This document shows, one piece after another, positions 28,061 to 42,728 of a stretch of DNA of 64,000 bases (position 1 is its first letter; every line of letters begins with the position of its first letter). Source of the stretch: Anseranas semipalmata. Its lineage: Eukaryota > Chordata > Aves > Anseriformes > Anseranatidae. The stretch is from assembly GCA_013399115.1 (NCBI GenBank), contig VXAA01001421.1:874813-938812 (forward strand), written 5' to 3'. A program made the position numbers and the translations under genes. The notes below the pieces were generated by a model. That model worked only from the letters and a program-made list of their open reading frames with translations, made no database searches and was not told the DNA's origin.

Positions 28061-28145
28061 TTTTTTTNNNNNNNNNNNNNNNNNNNNNNNNNNNNNNNTT
28101 TCCTTTTTTAAAAAAATTTTTTCTTTTTTTTTTTTTTTTTTTTTT
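28061..28145. repeat. Poly-T tract interrupted by a 31-base assembly gap
   Basis: A T run leads into 31 Ns (28068-28098), followed by T/A-rich sequence and 22 consecutive T (28124-28145). The gap is probably caused by the homopolymer. It may represent the tail of a retroposed sequence on the minus strand, but no such body is recognisable on either side. Confidence 0.9.
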
Positions 28146-29329
28146 GTGGACTGGGGAGAGATCAGCTGCTGCAATCAGAAAGCAAAAAACTATGCCTTCT
28201 GCTGCTGTGGAGTCCTCTGCTTTCTCTAAACTGACTAATAAGGTACCTTAGCCCCTCCATTTTCCATTCCTTGGTTGTGGTGTAGTCATACTCAGTACAA
28301 ATGCTGCTAGATTTGAAGATGTTTGTTGATGCTATTTTCAGTACTAAAAATTGACCATATATTTGAATTGTTTTCCTTCATGGTTTTGTATGTTTGGATC
28401 TCTACCTAAATCAGAGGTGCTGAATAGTTAACAAAATGAAGAGATGATGTGGGAAATCAACTAAGTAGGGTTTTAAGTACATCCATATTTCATGGTCTCC
28501 AGCTGATGGAGGCAACCTTATATTTGAGTCATTCACAATATCCGCTTTTAAGCCGGAGTGCTTAAGTATCATTCAGAAGACATGAAGTATGACTTGGGTA
28601 GTAAACGAGCACAGGCACTTCCACAGGGTGAGCCAGAACACAGAAGTTGGTCTGAAAATGGATGTGAATATATCGCTTGCGTTGCTTTTCTGAGCGGGCA
28701 CATGTGATCCTCTGGTGTCTTGAATGGAAGCTATGTAGCTGTGGTTAGAGCAAAGCTGAGTCCAAATGAATTCTGCTGAGAGTTTGGGCATGTTAGCTGG
28801 GCTCAGGGTTGTATTAACTGTGGTTACACAGCTTTTGGTTGGCTCAGAAAGTAAGCCGAGCTCAGCAGAAGACTAGATATATAATGAAATAGTTTGTTTC
28901 CTTGGGAGTTAAATTTCTAAATACACTTGAGGAGCTGGGGCTAGTTAAACAGATTGGCAAAGGTGTATAGGTGTCCAAGGGGAGTGAGATTTCTAATTAA
29001 CTCTGTGAATATAGAATTTCTGTTATAGAAAGTTAAATGTTTAACAGCTTTCAAGAAAATTTTACAGGCACAGCGTTTGACAGCTCAGCTTGCAGCATGG
29101 TGTAATTGACTTGTATGAGAGCTGATACGCTGAGGAACCAAATTCTTTTTACTTTAATAGGAGAATACGACTTTTTTTTTTTCTGTGGCATGGAAAACTC
29201 AGTGAATAATGGACAATATATAATAGCAAATAGTAAGCAATGTGAATTATGAGCCTTTACTTCTTGTAAATATGCAAGTAATAGTTGAAAAGCCAATTTA
29301 TTACACCACTGGAAATTGTTATTAAGAGT

Positions 29330-29650
29330 TGTTGAGGATTAACCCGGCACGCAGTGAAGCACCATGCAGCTGTTCGCTCCCACACCCTGCTCACCTCCCC
29401 CTGTGGGATGGGGGAGAGAATCGGGATAAGGGGGAAGGTTAAAAAAAAAAAAAAATTAAAAAAATCATGTGTTGAGATAGACAGTTTAATAAGACAGAAA
29501 ACAAAGGGAAAATAATAGTAATAAGGATAAAAGAATATACAAAGCGAGGGATGCACAATGCAATTGCTCACCACCCACTGACTGATGCCCAGTCAGAGCC
29601 TGAGCAGTGGCTAGGGGGTTATTAGGATAGGAGAACGGGTCACGAAGTGT
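29330..29650 (-). mobile_element. Solo or partial LTR of an avian endogenous retrovirus, minus strand
   Basis: Read on the plus strand, the block begins TGTTGAGGATTAACCCGGCA and continues through a GTGGGATGGGGGAGAGAATC motif, an A-rich stretch, GTTGAGATAGACAGTTTAAT (the complement of the LTR's R/U5-side motif) and TGCAATTGCTCACCACCCAC. I recognise this order from a common LTR family of neoavian birds; the element runs on the minus strand. No gag, pol or env sequence adjoins it, so it is a solo LTR or a fragment. The distal limit, near 29650, is approximate because similarity fades. The family name is not asserted. Confidence 0.75.
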
Positions 29651-32600
29651 AGTACGGATGAAATTTCCAAACATTAACAAAATTCTTGTCTTGGGGTTTG
29701 GTAGGCAATGTGAATAAGTAGCTAGCAATTTCACTAACTGCAATGCAGTACTAAAAAAAGTGTTCATGTTAGTTTAAAAATAAAGTAAACTGAATCTGTA
29801 TTCTTTATCCAAAGGTTTCACTCATTTACTTATTTTGCTTTTACTATAAAGGAAATCTTGTCTCTGGGCACAGGCAAAGCATTGTGGCAATACTCTCTGA
29901 AATTCTGAACCTTGAAACTTTGAATAAATGGTGAGCCAAACTTCCATTATTCACTTTCTATGCGGGATTTTTTCTTTTTTTTTCTGTGCTTTCTATCTCA
30001 AAAAGATTTTAGTGTAATTATCATTGATGTTAATGGCACATTAAGACTTTGGAATGAATGTTACAATATAAAAGTTGAAACATCACTAAAGAGTATCCAA
30101 ACCCGACTCTTTCAGATGGCAAAACCAGGCTCCACTTAAAAGACAACAGATGTTTTTTCATCTACCATAATTTCAATGTTTAGTAAGACTCCAGGAGGAA
30201 CAAGCTACATGTCGAAATTGTTGCTATCTGCCAGAGATGAAAAATTGCTTTGAAACCGTGCCAAGAAAATTCAAAACTAGTTTGTATAACACATGGATTC
30301 TATAGGTAAAAACTACATGGGGCAGCTGTGGTTTTGGATTTTTTTTATTTAGCTTTGATTCTAATTATTCAGCTGTGCATAAATGCACATAATACCACTT
30401 GGGAGGTCGGGTTCCACCTTTTATCTCAAAGTTTTGGTAGTTTTTTTTTGAACTTAAAATGCAAACAAAAATTTTTCTTAAAAAATACTTGGCTACTTCA
30501 AATGCCAGCCAATTTTTCTCATTTTATGTCTTTGATGTTATGTTCCGGATGTTAGAGGAGGACAAAGAAAGAACTGAACATTAATTACCCCATTAATAGT
30601 AAATAAAAATGAGTTATAAAGCAAGACAAATCAGTATTTCAAGTACTGGATAGTTTAAGCTGGAGTAAATATATTGAGAAAATTATTTAATAAATTGTTA
30701 CTTATTGGAATGAAACCTTTAAGCTTGTGATCTTCAATTTCTGAATAGCTTTTAGTGACATACTAATATCTAGGAAAAAATCTTAAGTGGGATTAATTTG
30801 CCCTTATGTGGTACGTTTTAAAAAAATTATATATTTGAATGTTATAGTAATACAAAAGTAATAACCACAAGCTAGGATGTTGTCATTGTCAATTTCTGAA
30901 AATTAATTGTAAGTTAGATTCATTATTGGTACTATCTGTAACATTTAATCATTAATTTTATGTCAAAAACATTGTCAGCAATCTCTTTTACAGCAAACTT
31001 CTAAAAATGTGTTAGGCCATCCGTTTGATATTCCTAGTGACAAGGATGACAAATGCTTTTAGTCCTTTTATCATGCTTAGAGTACTAGCTTGCTTCCAGT
31101 TCTCCCCTTTGCTGTATCTGTTTCCCATGACCCGGCAGTCCTGGTGCTTTTCTGTTTCTGATTAGCATGACCTGTTCAGCTATGTATTCCTCGAGAAAGG
31201 GGAAAAAACACATACTGGGTCTTCCTACTAGCAAGTATAGTCAGCCACGAGTAACTGGTCCTTTTCTGCAAGCCAGTTGAGGAAAGATCTTTTCCTACTC
31301 CATCTTTGACTGCTCGTTGCCAGCCCAGCGCAATCAGTTGTCTAACTAGCATGCTGTAGTGTTATTTTTGCTGTCTAAATCGACCTGTTACAAGCTGCTG
31401 AGTTTTTTGGCTGAAAGGACAATGCTTTAGTGTTAGCTCTAGTAAGCTGCCTACTGGGACTAAAGAACTGCTGGATGAGGTATGAATACTGACATTGCAA
31501 ATCCATTAGGGGTTCCCTAAAGAAAAGTCTCAAGTGATTTTGGATAGCTACAGTTCAGAAAGGTCTGTGCTTCATGATCACTTTTCTACATCTTCCTTAT
31601 GAGGTATCAAGCTTGTTTTCAAGGGGGCATTCTTGTAGGGCTGACTTGAAATCCTTTCTGTGGAGCCGCTGCCAGTGGTGGCAACAGCCTAGTTTCTTCC
31701 CTGTTTTCTCTTTAGTTGTGGTTCTCTCCCAGGGCTGTAATCCCCTGTTGCTCCTAACTAGTGTGCTGTGCCCCTACTTTGCCTAAATAATTCCTGCTTA
31801 ATGGTCAGCAGGGATCTGCACTAATTTCTGAACAGCTATTATATTTTTCTAGACTATCTGATTAATTTTGAATTTTAGTCCTATTCTCCGGTGTTCTTAC
31901 TTCATCCCAGATGTTGGCAGCTGCACACTTGTGATGTATTTTTGGTTACATAACTGGTTGTTGAATGAAAATAAAAATGCATTGAATAATATTGGAATTA
32001 TCTGAAGCTTTAATGGATAGAATTAACTAACAATGTTAGTCAAGCAGTACGTAGCTAAATGAGTTCTAGGAGCTATAGATTTAATTGCAGAAGATCAAAT
32101 CCTGAAACTGGAAGAAGAATCCATGGGAATCAGTATCCCAGCTAAGTTTAACTGAGCGATATTTTGTAGATATTAAGTGGTCTGCAGTCTGTGTGCACTG
32201 CAATATCATAAATCATCCCCTACTTTCATATCCCTTTACCTCTAAAAATATTCTCTCTAGTGATGAAGAAGAATTGTAAGAAGCTAAATTTTACAGCTTA
32301 GAGTTTTGTTTCTGAAGGTCTAGTCCACATAGTCTTACTAAAGGATGGGTAATAGACATTCCCCTGTAGTAAGTGGTTATCTCAGTCTTTTTCTAATTCA
32401 CCTGTGATCTATGAAAGGTGAATTGTCACCGTAAAAGTCTGATAGTTGCAGGGCAGAAGTATGGTTTTAACAGGCTTGGTTCTCAGAAATCTCTGCCCAC
32501 TGGCATCATTTCTATAGTTCTAGAAAATACACATGCTTGCTTTGTTGTGAGCTGTTTGTGATGACCAATTTTTACTTCAAGCTAATGAGTTAATTTGTAT

Positions 32601-35600
32601 TTTAAAAATGATTCTCAGCCTATTTTAGTTCAAGTCCTGAGGCCACGGGCAGAAGTGCTTGCAGATAAACTTATTGGTTGCTGATTAGCCTACACCTCCA
32701 AGAATAAGAAAGTTTACCTATTTATTTATCTGTCAGTTCTGTAATGACCGACTGGGGGATGATTTGTTGTTCCTCTGTTTCTGTTGCTATTTGAGGATTT
32801 AGATGAGTTCACTTGTGTTGTCTTCCTGATAGTTAAGTTCTTGGAACAGAATATTGTGTTTGTGATCCTATTAAGCTGCCTTTTGAAAGAGTGGATGTTT
32901 CCTCCTTAATTTTAGTCAAGAGTTGCAGTTTAGAGTAACTTTTTTTTGCTTGTTAGTTCCCTATTAAGGTTGGCATCTGAAATGTCAACCCTCACTATAA
33001 ATCTGTGGCTGGCCCTTAAATTATTTTCTACCAACCATCTGCTGCTGCCTGGTTTTGATAGTTACTGACACAACAAGTAACCTAGTCCACATTTCTGTGG
33101 ATAGTGATGTATCTGGAATGTGTTCTATATAGACAAAATGCCTTTTTAAAAAAGATTTCTAGTAGTTAAACATCATAATAGGAAGTGATGCACTGACAAG
33201 ATGATTTGGCAAGACAGGCATAAAATAAATTAATTTCTAATTCAGCTGTGTTTAAGGTTTTGAAACCTAAAATTACTCTAAAATCCTAAGTATCTAAAAC
33301 TGTCTACAAGTGTAAGCATAACCATCGTGTTAGTTCTGAGTTCCCAGGGTATTGATGAGCCTGTCTGGAGTGGAACGGAATTGACAAGTGAGTCAGTTAA
33401 TAACTGAGTTTAGAACAGCTGAGCAAAAAATGTTTACGTAGTTCTTACTGCCTTGAGCAGAGACCATAAGAGACAGCCATCCAGGGCATACCTTCAGTTA
33501 TTTAAAATAAAATAAAATCTGTTAATCTTGTTATATTTAGTTCTACCAATTGATAGGAAACCTATATCACAAGAGAGCCAATAAGGGGAAAGATAACTCA
33601 CGAATGCCTTAATCTCAATTGTTTTAGTTAGTGAGAGTATGTTAATACAAATGAAAGGGATAATTTAATATTCTCTTAATCATTTTAAAGTGAGCCTGTG
33701 ACTCCGAAGGATGATGTTGCTGCATGCTGTAAAAAGACATCTGATGATGCCCTGTATATCAAAAGCAAGTAATTTTCAGGGTGAAAAGAAGACTTGACAA
33801 AGTTGTAAATCCATAATGAATGAAAGAATAGAGTAACTAAATAAAAGGTGGATAAATAGTTTTGTTATAGAGCAAAGGTGTGCGTGTGAGTGCATATGTA
33901 CATCCCAAAGCAAGTATGAAACTAAAAATCTAAGGAAGTTAAGAGAGGAAGTGTTGGAAGACTAAGAATATTGCTGCAGCAAGCTGTCAGGGGCAAAGGG
34001 GGCAATTGGCAAGGGATCAAAGTTTCTGAGAAACTGTTGCCCTTAAACTCACAGAGCCACAGAAGAAATAATGTGTATGAATAGTGTCAGATTTAATATT
34101 TTGTTTGCTTTTTTGTTTTTCTTGACTTTGTAAAATTATTATCCATGGAATATGTGTAAAATCAAACTGCCCTCTGTTTGGCAGTTATTTTTGAACATAG
34201 GCTTCCTCTATTTTTGTTATTGGAGAAAGCCTCCCAGAGATGGGAAAACATCCTGGAGTCTGTGTATGTCAGTTAAAATATACCATATTTAAGCTGGGTC
34301 TACCTTAGTAGAAAACTATACCATTTATTAATGTCTTACATTAAAAAAGCCATTGGTTTTTTCATCCCTGTGGAACTTAAGTTTCCTGCAGGTGGCTTGG
34401 AGTAGCAGCTGATGAGTTCAGAGCTGAATGAGGGAGGGTTCTCAAATTTAACTCCCAATTATAGTGAAAGATACTGCAGTATACATCTTTACAACATTAG
34501 GTGATGATTACTTTGTTATTACGAAAAACTAAAAGCCTACAACTAATATAATGAGAAATGGATTGTTCACAATGTTAGATCCCACACTGACCTGTGAATC
34601 AGCATTGGGTGTTATCTAGCTATGATATAGTCACTGAATTCTTGGGCAATTAACAGGGAAATTTCATTTTTCTGTTCAGTGAAGCCTAGGATGCTAACAA
34701 AGATAAATCACAACTCAATTCTAGACTTTCTAACTTGTTTTATCTGATTACCTGGTGTTTCAAAATTGGGTCTTGATTGTTTTTAATCAAGGCTACTTCT
34801 GTGATTTCCATAGGAAATTGCTTTTGGTCCTGATATTAAACTGTCATTGATGTGCTACTTTAGCACTCTATAAAGGAAGTAAACATTTGTCTTGAAACAG
34901 CTAGCGAGAGTTTGTGAATGCCAGCTGGCTCTTCTGGGACTTCCTCAGAAAGGAGAGGCAACTTGAAAGAAAGACAATTTTATTTTTTTTCTTTTAACCA
35001 AGATGTACCAGTAACAAGTTTGTCAGTAAGAAGAGGGATGTAATGATCTGCGAACTTCACTACTTCCCCTTATCACTGAAGGTGACAAGAATGCTAGGTG
35101 TCTTGAAGTTATTTCCTGCTTATGAAAGAACTAGTGTATGGACCAGTTATATTTAAATGTAAATGAGAAACAATAAAACAAGAACAAAAAGAATATTGAC
35201 AACACACTGTGAAAGTGGGGGTCCAAGAGATGCTCAACTGGTTTGGATTATTGACCAAAATGTTACCAAATGAATGCACTCATCAATTAGTGCTAAGTGG
35301 GATGGCAGAGGGGTTTGGAGGGGCTACCAATACCTCATGCCACCCATAGCTTCTGAATTCTTACTACTGTCTGTGTTCATTTCTGGTAATAAAGTAAAAT
35401 CAGTTCATCTTTTTTCTTTGTGCAGATTATTTCATACTAAAAATGAGGGAGCTTATACTCCTCTGTAAACACAATGAAGCTGATAGGCCACAAAAAGCAG
35501 ATAAGAGCACGAATGCAGTTAATACCTACATCCCAAATTATGAGCTAAAACCATGTGTTGCCCTGCCTTGTAAAAACTTACTTAGGGTATGTGTTGTTAA

Positions 35601-38589
35601 AGAAGGTGCTCCCATTGTCTCTAATGTGTGTGTGTGAGACTGAAGTGCAGCCCTTGTCATCAAACAATGCTTGTTAGGGACAATGCAGGGGCAAACCTAA
35701 ACAGTAATCCGGCAGGTACATCTTAGCCTCTGCTGTAGTGTTAGAGGCATTCCATAACAGCAAGGCTTGGGGTGTAGGGAACTTAGCTTAATATTGGAAT
35801 TCCTTTTAGGAAATTCAGATGTAGTTATGTTTCAACTGTAATAGAAAAAGGGGATAATCAGGCAGTGAGTGCTTCTCCATGTCAATACTCCCAGGTGTGA
35901 AATGCTAGCCTAAGATAGAAGTGCAACACCTATATGGCCATTGTTTCTAATTCAGGACCCATTTTATGAGAGTCATGGTTCTGGGAAGTTAGCCAGTCCA
36001 TGAAGCTATTTGCAGACCTGTTGGATGTGATGTGAAGCAGGAGTTTGTCCCTCTGGCAGCCGCTAAGCTGTACAGGCTTAGTCTGGAGACAGAAGAAAGT
36101 CTGAGTCAAGTGACAAGTGGAGACACCTCTGGAGGAACTGTGCCAGTCGGCAATCAACTTTGCATGCAGGAGGTTGTTCAGGTGTATTTTCTTAACACCA
36201 AGTTTGGATTCTGCTGAATAAAATTCAAATTTTATTTTTTATTACAAAGTAGAGACTTCCAGATGCACAAATGCACAGAAGTGGGACTTAATTATGAAGC
36301 AGGTTGTCAGGTGTCTGAATTAGGTACAGACATAATGAATATATAAAATCCATATATATGATACTTTGTATATCTATATATCTTCACAACGTGCAGAATG
36401 TATCAGCATCTAGTTTTTATGTTTGTACCACTGTCACCAGCTACTGTAATCCCCGACTCTTAGTTCTAGCACTTCTGGTGTGGAACAAAAGGATTTTCTG
36501 GGGCTTCTTTCACTCTTTACTTTCATTACAGGCACATTTTTCAGGCATTGCTTACAGATGGAATAGCCAGTAAGTAATTGATGATGTGATCAGTAAGAGC
36601 TGAATGCGTATGCACAGTCTTGGAGCAATAGCTCTTGCTTTCACTTTCCTCTACAATTTTTTGGAATAATTTCTCTTAATCAGATTATTGTATAAACCTT
36701 ATTGGTGAAAATACCCATAATTTATCACTTGTTTAGGGATTACTAGATATTTGGAAAGAAGTAGACATTTTCACTAGTAATTAGTTAGAATCTGTTTAAA
36801 TCTTAAAAGATTGGAGGTTTATTAAGGTCGATGCATGTCCTGCAATGTCGCCATTACTGACATTGCAAGCACTTTCCAGTCTATAGTAATCTAGTTGGTT
36901 TTAATTTGAGGCTGAAATTTCAGTGTATTAAAACCCTGAAAACATAATGAAGGCCTCCTAAACATGTACATGTTCATAATTCCTGTATTTCTGTAAGCAG
37001 AGCATCTCTCTCCATGAATATGACACCAGTGAAACTATTATTTATTAAGCATATTGGGTCTCTTCTTTGGTGCAGGAAGGGACACATTTTTAATGAACAC
37101 CTAACGCAACTTCATGTTAAGAGTGTTCCCAATGGTGGAGTTAACAAATGTTTTGGTACTTTTCCAGTAACAAGAACTGTTGTGTTAACAAGAAAGCATG
37201 AGAGTAGCATTGTTTCTTCTTCAAAATGAGAATTCTGAACTACAACTCAAGCCTATGTTGCAAAGCATTTCAGATAATTATTTTGACTTAGTGTGATTAT
37301 AGAAGTAGTTTAAACGATGATATCTACAAGATAAGAAATAGTTCCCATTCCTTAGCTCTTTTTAATAACAAAGCCATAGGCAATGCAAACATGCTTCCTA
37401 TTTAAACATACTTTGTAATGACTGGTTTAGAATGAGCTGTTTTAGGGGATGAAGTCTGATACCTTAGTGGCTAAATAACTGGCTTCAAAAGGAAAGTCAA
37501 AATATTCTGACAGGTTTGTCCTCTCCATAGCAAATGTGTGTACCCTGTTCTTCCTGTCAATGTATATTTTCTGTCTACTTCATGGGGATGTTCCTGGAAT
37601 GCTTCCCAGTCTTGTCTTTCTGATATGTCTGTGGGTTGTCAGTAACAATTGCTTTAGATTTCATGTATGTAGTTAAGTCTCATCAGAATTACAAGTCTTG
37701 TTTTGATTATGTCAAACATTCACTTATGACTACAAAAAAAAATATCACATCTGAAACTAGAGAAAAGAAGGGGGAAAAATAAGTCAGGAAGACCGTGAAG
37801 AATAGTAACAACAGAACTTGTATTTGGCAGCCAGCTGGTAGCCACATTCTGGAATATAACAGTGATTTAGCAGGTCCAATTTCTGGTTGCCAAAATCAGT
37901 ATGAGAGGGTCCTGCATACCAGCAGAGCTGAGAGAAGCAGGACTCTAGCAGCTCCAACTGGTGGCTTTGATCTAAGTCAAAACCAGGACTGGTATTCCGT
38001 CTAATGCTGGCTGCTTTAATGGCAACAACACTATCTCACCAAAAGGTGACATGTTGCCATAAAGTGTTTTGAAAGTACAAAGTTCTTTCCCGTAAAATTG
38101 CACAAATTTGTACATTGTTTAACTGAAAGAGCCTCTCATGGGCTGATCACAACCGCAAATCTTCCTTCTGCTTGCAGAGTACTAATTATAGTTTTGTAGA
38201 GATATGTTAATACAGTATCCAGAACAGTATTAAAAATCACAGGAGCTTTTAGTGCTTGGTTTGTTCAAATGAACTTGACTTGAAATCAGCTAGATAGAAG
38301 AAAACAACAAATCCTGCTCTGAAGGATTGCTCAAATCTGACAATTTGATTGAATGCCTAATATGTGAACAAAGATGGGGGGGAGGAGGGCACAGCCCAAC
38401 TTTTCAGTTTATGTCAATATTTCAGTGACTGTGCAGGAGACCTGCCAATGCCTTTGATCCAACACGAAAGTGAAACTTTTCAAAGACAATCAAATGCTCT
38501 CCTTTGAATGTAATTCAATGTGATTTAGTTGCTGATGCCAAACCATGAACAGTATGCAGTTGAAACTTCCATAGCAGAGAGAAATATAG

Positions 38590-38604
38590 TTTTTTTTTTT
38601 TTTT
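38590..38604. repeat. Poly-T run (15 bases)
   Basis: This is a simple homopolymer in AT-rich intergenic DNA. Confidence 0.85.
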
Positions 38605-41600
38605 AATGTGAAATATTTATTCTGAAATGACCTATATTTTGATTATACCAGGCTCACTGAATTCTGGCAGTAAGGTGAAGGGAATACAGCTTGGTGAGCA
38701 TACAGCTGTGGAAGAACACGTCACTTCACTGATAGCTCTGCTTTCAGAATGATTTCCAGAGGAACATTTGAGAAGTGTTGTTAATAAACTGCATTGAATG
38801 TTACAGGGGAGGAGGTCAGGAAAAGTTATGGCATATGATTTTCACTGAGAAATCTAGTCTTGTCCTAGCTTTGTTGTTCTTAGGCAAAAAGTTAAACATA
38901 AACCCAGTATTTTCAAAGTTGAGGTAAAGCATAACATGTGGCTGGAAAATGGAATCAGTGCTATGCGAATAGGACATGTTTTTCTCCCTTTTCCTCTAGT
39001 TATTGGAAGGTAAGTGGATAAGCAATTTCTGGTATGTCTGTTACCATTCAGCTTTGGGATCTGACTTGTAAGGATCTTCAAGATCCCTGCTTCCTCTGTG
39101 TATTGCTTGGCAGCAACCGAAAATAGTGGTAGACAGTGAGCTGTTACAATAGTTCTTTCAGGTGTAATAATCACTAATAAATACCTTGTTAAGTACAGGT
39201 GGATAAATTCCATGCTTGATATCCTTTCATGCTGTTTAGCTACCTCAAGCTATCCAGTGTCTTCCTTGGAGTTCAATATTAGTTTATTACCTTATTATCT
39301 TTATTTTCAGTTAAATTCATGGTGGCAAGGCCAATTCTAAACGAAGAAAGTAAAGCTCTATCTGCGTATCTCTAGAGTTTATTATATTTTTCTAAAAATC
39401 AGCATATATATGCAATAATGCATTCAAGCAAATATTCAGTCATGTTTAAGTTTGACAGGAGCGTGAATGGACTGCTAATAATCACAAGATAAAGTGCTTT
39501 TGTTACCTTGAAATTTCTAACACCTACTCTGCCAAGTTTAATGTCATTAAATGAAGGTCTGTGAATAGCTAGCTACTTCTCCTGGTACACTTTGTCTTAA
39601 GGATAAGTAAATACATCTGTAGACATCAGAGCCTAGGCTGAAAGATGTGTATGAATAATGAATGTGTAGCATGTATCTCATCTATTTTGAATTAAGTGTT
39701 TTGGAGGAGAGAGAAGAAACCAAACCAGCCCACACCTTACTGTACGTGTTTATTTTCCCTAAGAGCGGTTACCTAACAGCAATATTCAGCAAGTACAGAT
39801 GTTCTCAAATGCTGCATTTATTCCTGGATTTTGTGCTAATCAGAATGCTAGAAAGGGAACGAGCTTGACCGGGGGGGTGGGACCTCTGTTATGGTGACAA
39901 CAGCTCACCACATCTTGGGATTTGGGGAATTATTTTTTCTTGTTTACATTGTTGATAATCTGTGATTACTGATATCTGTGGAGAGGTATGGTGATGTTTC
40001 CTATTGTTAGTGTTTTGTCATTGCTTTCCATAAGCCTTGAGAAGCCAACTACAATCTGCTTTTAGTCCAACCAATTTACTGAATATTTTGGGTCTTTTCA
40101 TTTGAAGAAAAATAATCCTGATCTTCTTATATTGTATTGTTGTGATGATCACGGCCCGTAGTCAGTACTGAACATAACAAAATAGATTAAAATTATTGTG
40201 GCAGTGAGTGCATATATGCTACTCAAATTCAGGAACCAGTCAATAGTCTTACTTTGTTTCCCCATCATATTGGGTACAACTTATAAGACAGATGTTGGCT
40301 AGTTCTTGCTACACGAATGAATCTGCCAGGCCCTTGTGCACATTTATTATACTGGGAGAAAAAGTTGTAGCGATATTCATTTCACCCACTGAGCAGAATT
40401 CAGCATGCCACCATAGAGGTTTTCTGGCATTAGCTGGAAACAGACATATAGGCACTATAGGTCTTTATAAAACATTTTGCAGTGCAAACAAGCAAAAAAA
40501 TATTTGGTCTCTTTCTTGGTGGAAGAGACTTGTACTTACTACCACTGTTCTGCCTTTTTTACTGTGGGAATGTGGCCTCACTGGATTTGTTGATATCATC
40601 TCGTGTCTGATGCTTGTCATAATACTTTTTTTAGGCTTCTGTTGAAGTTGGTTCTATCATGTTACTATGTGCTTGTGTGTGCAGCTCTTTTGCTCTTGTC
40701 CTCAGCTGAGGAATCATATCTTCTCAGTATCAGCAGAAAAGATCATTCTTTCTCCGTGGCCATGCTCTTCGTTGTAATGCTTACCAATTCAAGCAATGAG
40801 CTGTGATTTGATTTTTTCCTTATGTGAATGTTTTGGAGGTTACTTTGTGTCATAAGCCTTCTAAAACCTTTGTGTTTGTGCCTGTTCATAAAACTCCAAA
40901 ACTTGATTGTTTTTTCATCCCTCTCTTCTCCTCCCCACCCCCTGTAACTGTTTTTGATGCAAGTAAAGTATTCTTATCCTTGTACCTCCTTGCCATTTTC
41001 CACTTACTCTTAAAGCTTTCTGCTAGTTATAATTATCTTGCATATGGAAAAACCACACTATATGTACAATGTTTCAAGTGTAAAATGTTTAAATTAATAC
41101 TTATAAAATGATGTACATGAAAGAGAGCAGCACTCTGTCATGAAAACAAGCAAAAACGAAGTATTTCCACTAGCATAAAAAAAATCTGTACTATGTAAGA
41201 CCTCTTTAACAGTCTTACAGTTGCTACGGTTTCAACTGCAGTAAATTTTCTTGTTTTGCATTGCTAGCAGAAGGGTTCATTAGTGGTAAACACTTCCTCT
41301 GTTACAATGCTAAATTTGGATAAATGAGATTTAACAATAGGTGAGTTTGGATCTACTGCCAAAGTCAACTATGAAGCAACTATTTCCAAAGATCTGGACA
41401 AATGTAATAAATACTAGAAAAAACTATAGTATTTTCTTTTGCTCAGATGTAACTTAGTAAGATATCTGTTGTCACGGCATTGATTCATTCCTGGAACTAT
41501 TGATTGACTTTAAGATTACTGAGAAATCTATAGTTTATTTCATATTTTTGTTCCTGTTGAGAAATGGTCTATATAGTCATCATAGTAAATGAGTTCATTA

Positions 41601-42697
41601 TAGATCATGAATTACTTCGTGTTTAGTATTTCAGCAGCATAGAATAAGGCACTGAAGTTGCCTCTGTTGTGAGCTTTTCCCTGGTTTTGTATGTGTAGCT
41701 TGGGTACAGCACTATTTTGCTCTGTGTTGAGAGATTTAATGTCTTCAAAGGAAAAGCACGAAGTGGAGCAGGGCATTATGTCCATAATACATCTCTTCAG
41801 ACTAGTCCTCGCAGTGTTCCTTTCATTTTTCAGAAATCTGTTTTTATTTTGCCACTTAGTCCAGTCTTCAATAACTTATTTTGTAACAATCAATCCAATT
41901 GCAAATTTTAGGATGGGAAAAATGCATTGGTGGCAAGCCAGAATTAAAAAGGAGCTGTTTTAGTCAAGCAGTAATATATGTTAGTTAAGGGAAACTGCAA
42001 ACGAACCCCTGACTACCTGGGTTGAATCTTTTACTTGATAATGGCTTTAAATGCACGGCTTATGAAGCAGATGATAGCAATGAGAGTGCTGGTTGACTAG
42101 CTATGTGAGACGTGTTGACCAGGTAACTGGTGAATGGCCATTGCTGGCAATGCCCTTCTGAGATGGCAACACAGCAAGCACCTCCCAGCAGCAGTGATGA
42201 CAAGGGCAAGCACACGGTCAGGGAAACCTTGCTGGGAAACTTCCCCAGTGCTGTCGGAAAGTATACCTGCCTACAAAGGGCACGTTTCCTGTTGTCTCTG
42301 TATGGATGTGGCAAATTTCACACTGCAAAAATGGGATAGTATTAATATATAATAGTGAATGCTAAACCCTGCAGTAAGGTTTGTGATCTTAACGGATCAC
42401 AGGTTTGCCTGTGATTAAAAGCATGCTTAAGAGAAAGCCATTGCCATAATACTGACCAGATTGCATAGTGAGTTGAATGTGTTTAGCCTAAAGCATATAA
42501 TTCTGAAATTACTGTGTATTTTGAACATCTTTTAGGAGAGATTTTATTAGCTGAAAACTGAAAAAGTAACATGGGAAAGGTAAGCAAAGATGATGAGTTT
42601 TAATAATGGAAGTTGATAACATGACATTGAAAAGTAATAGCCACAGCTCTTGGCCTTTTATACTTGGGTACAAATGATTTAAGTTTTAAAGAACAGG

Positions 42698-42728
42698 AAA
42701 AAAANNNNNNNNNNNNNNAAAAAAAAAA
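42698..42728. repeat. Poly-A tract interrupted by a 14-base gap
   Basis: A-rich sequence surrounds 14 Ns (42705-42718). A second pure A run of 17 lies at 42862-42878. These are homopolymer-associated assembly gaps or low-complexity DNA with no coding value. Confidence 0.9.

Larger units (their letters stand above)
18997..29329. other. Intergenic, no gene recognised
   Basis: Non-coding DNA between the two LTR fragments. It holds the G-quadruplex block, the GCT cluster with a CTCF-like motif, the T-rich tract at 26.6 kb and the gapped poly-T at 28.1 kb. At 27378 there is a weaker CTCF-like sequence (CCAGCAGGAGGT). No exon is recognised. Confidence 0.65.

Noticed and set aside
42060..42352. Three overlapping open frames on both strands, GC-richer than the flanks
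   Set aside because: I considered a retroposed gene fragment, but no protein or poly-A tail with target-site duplication could be recognised.
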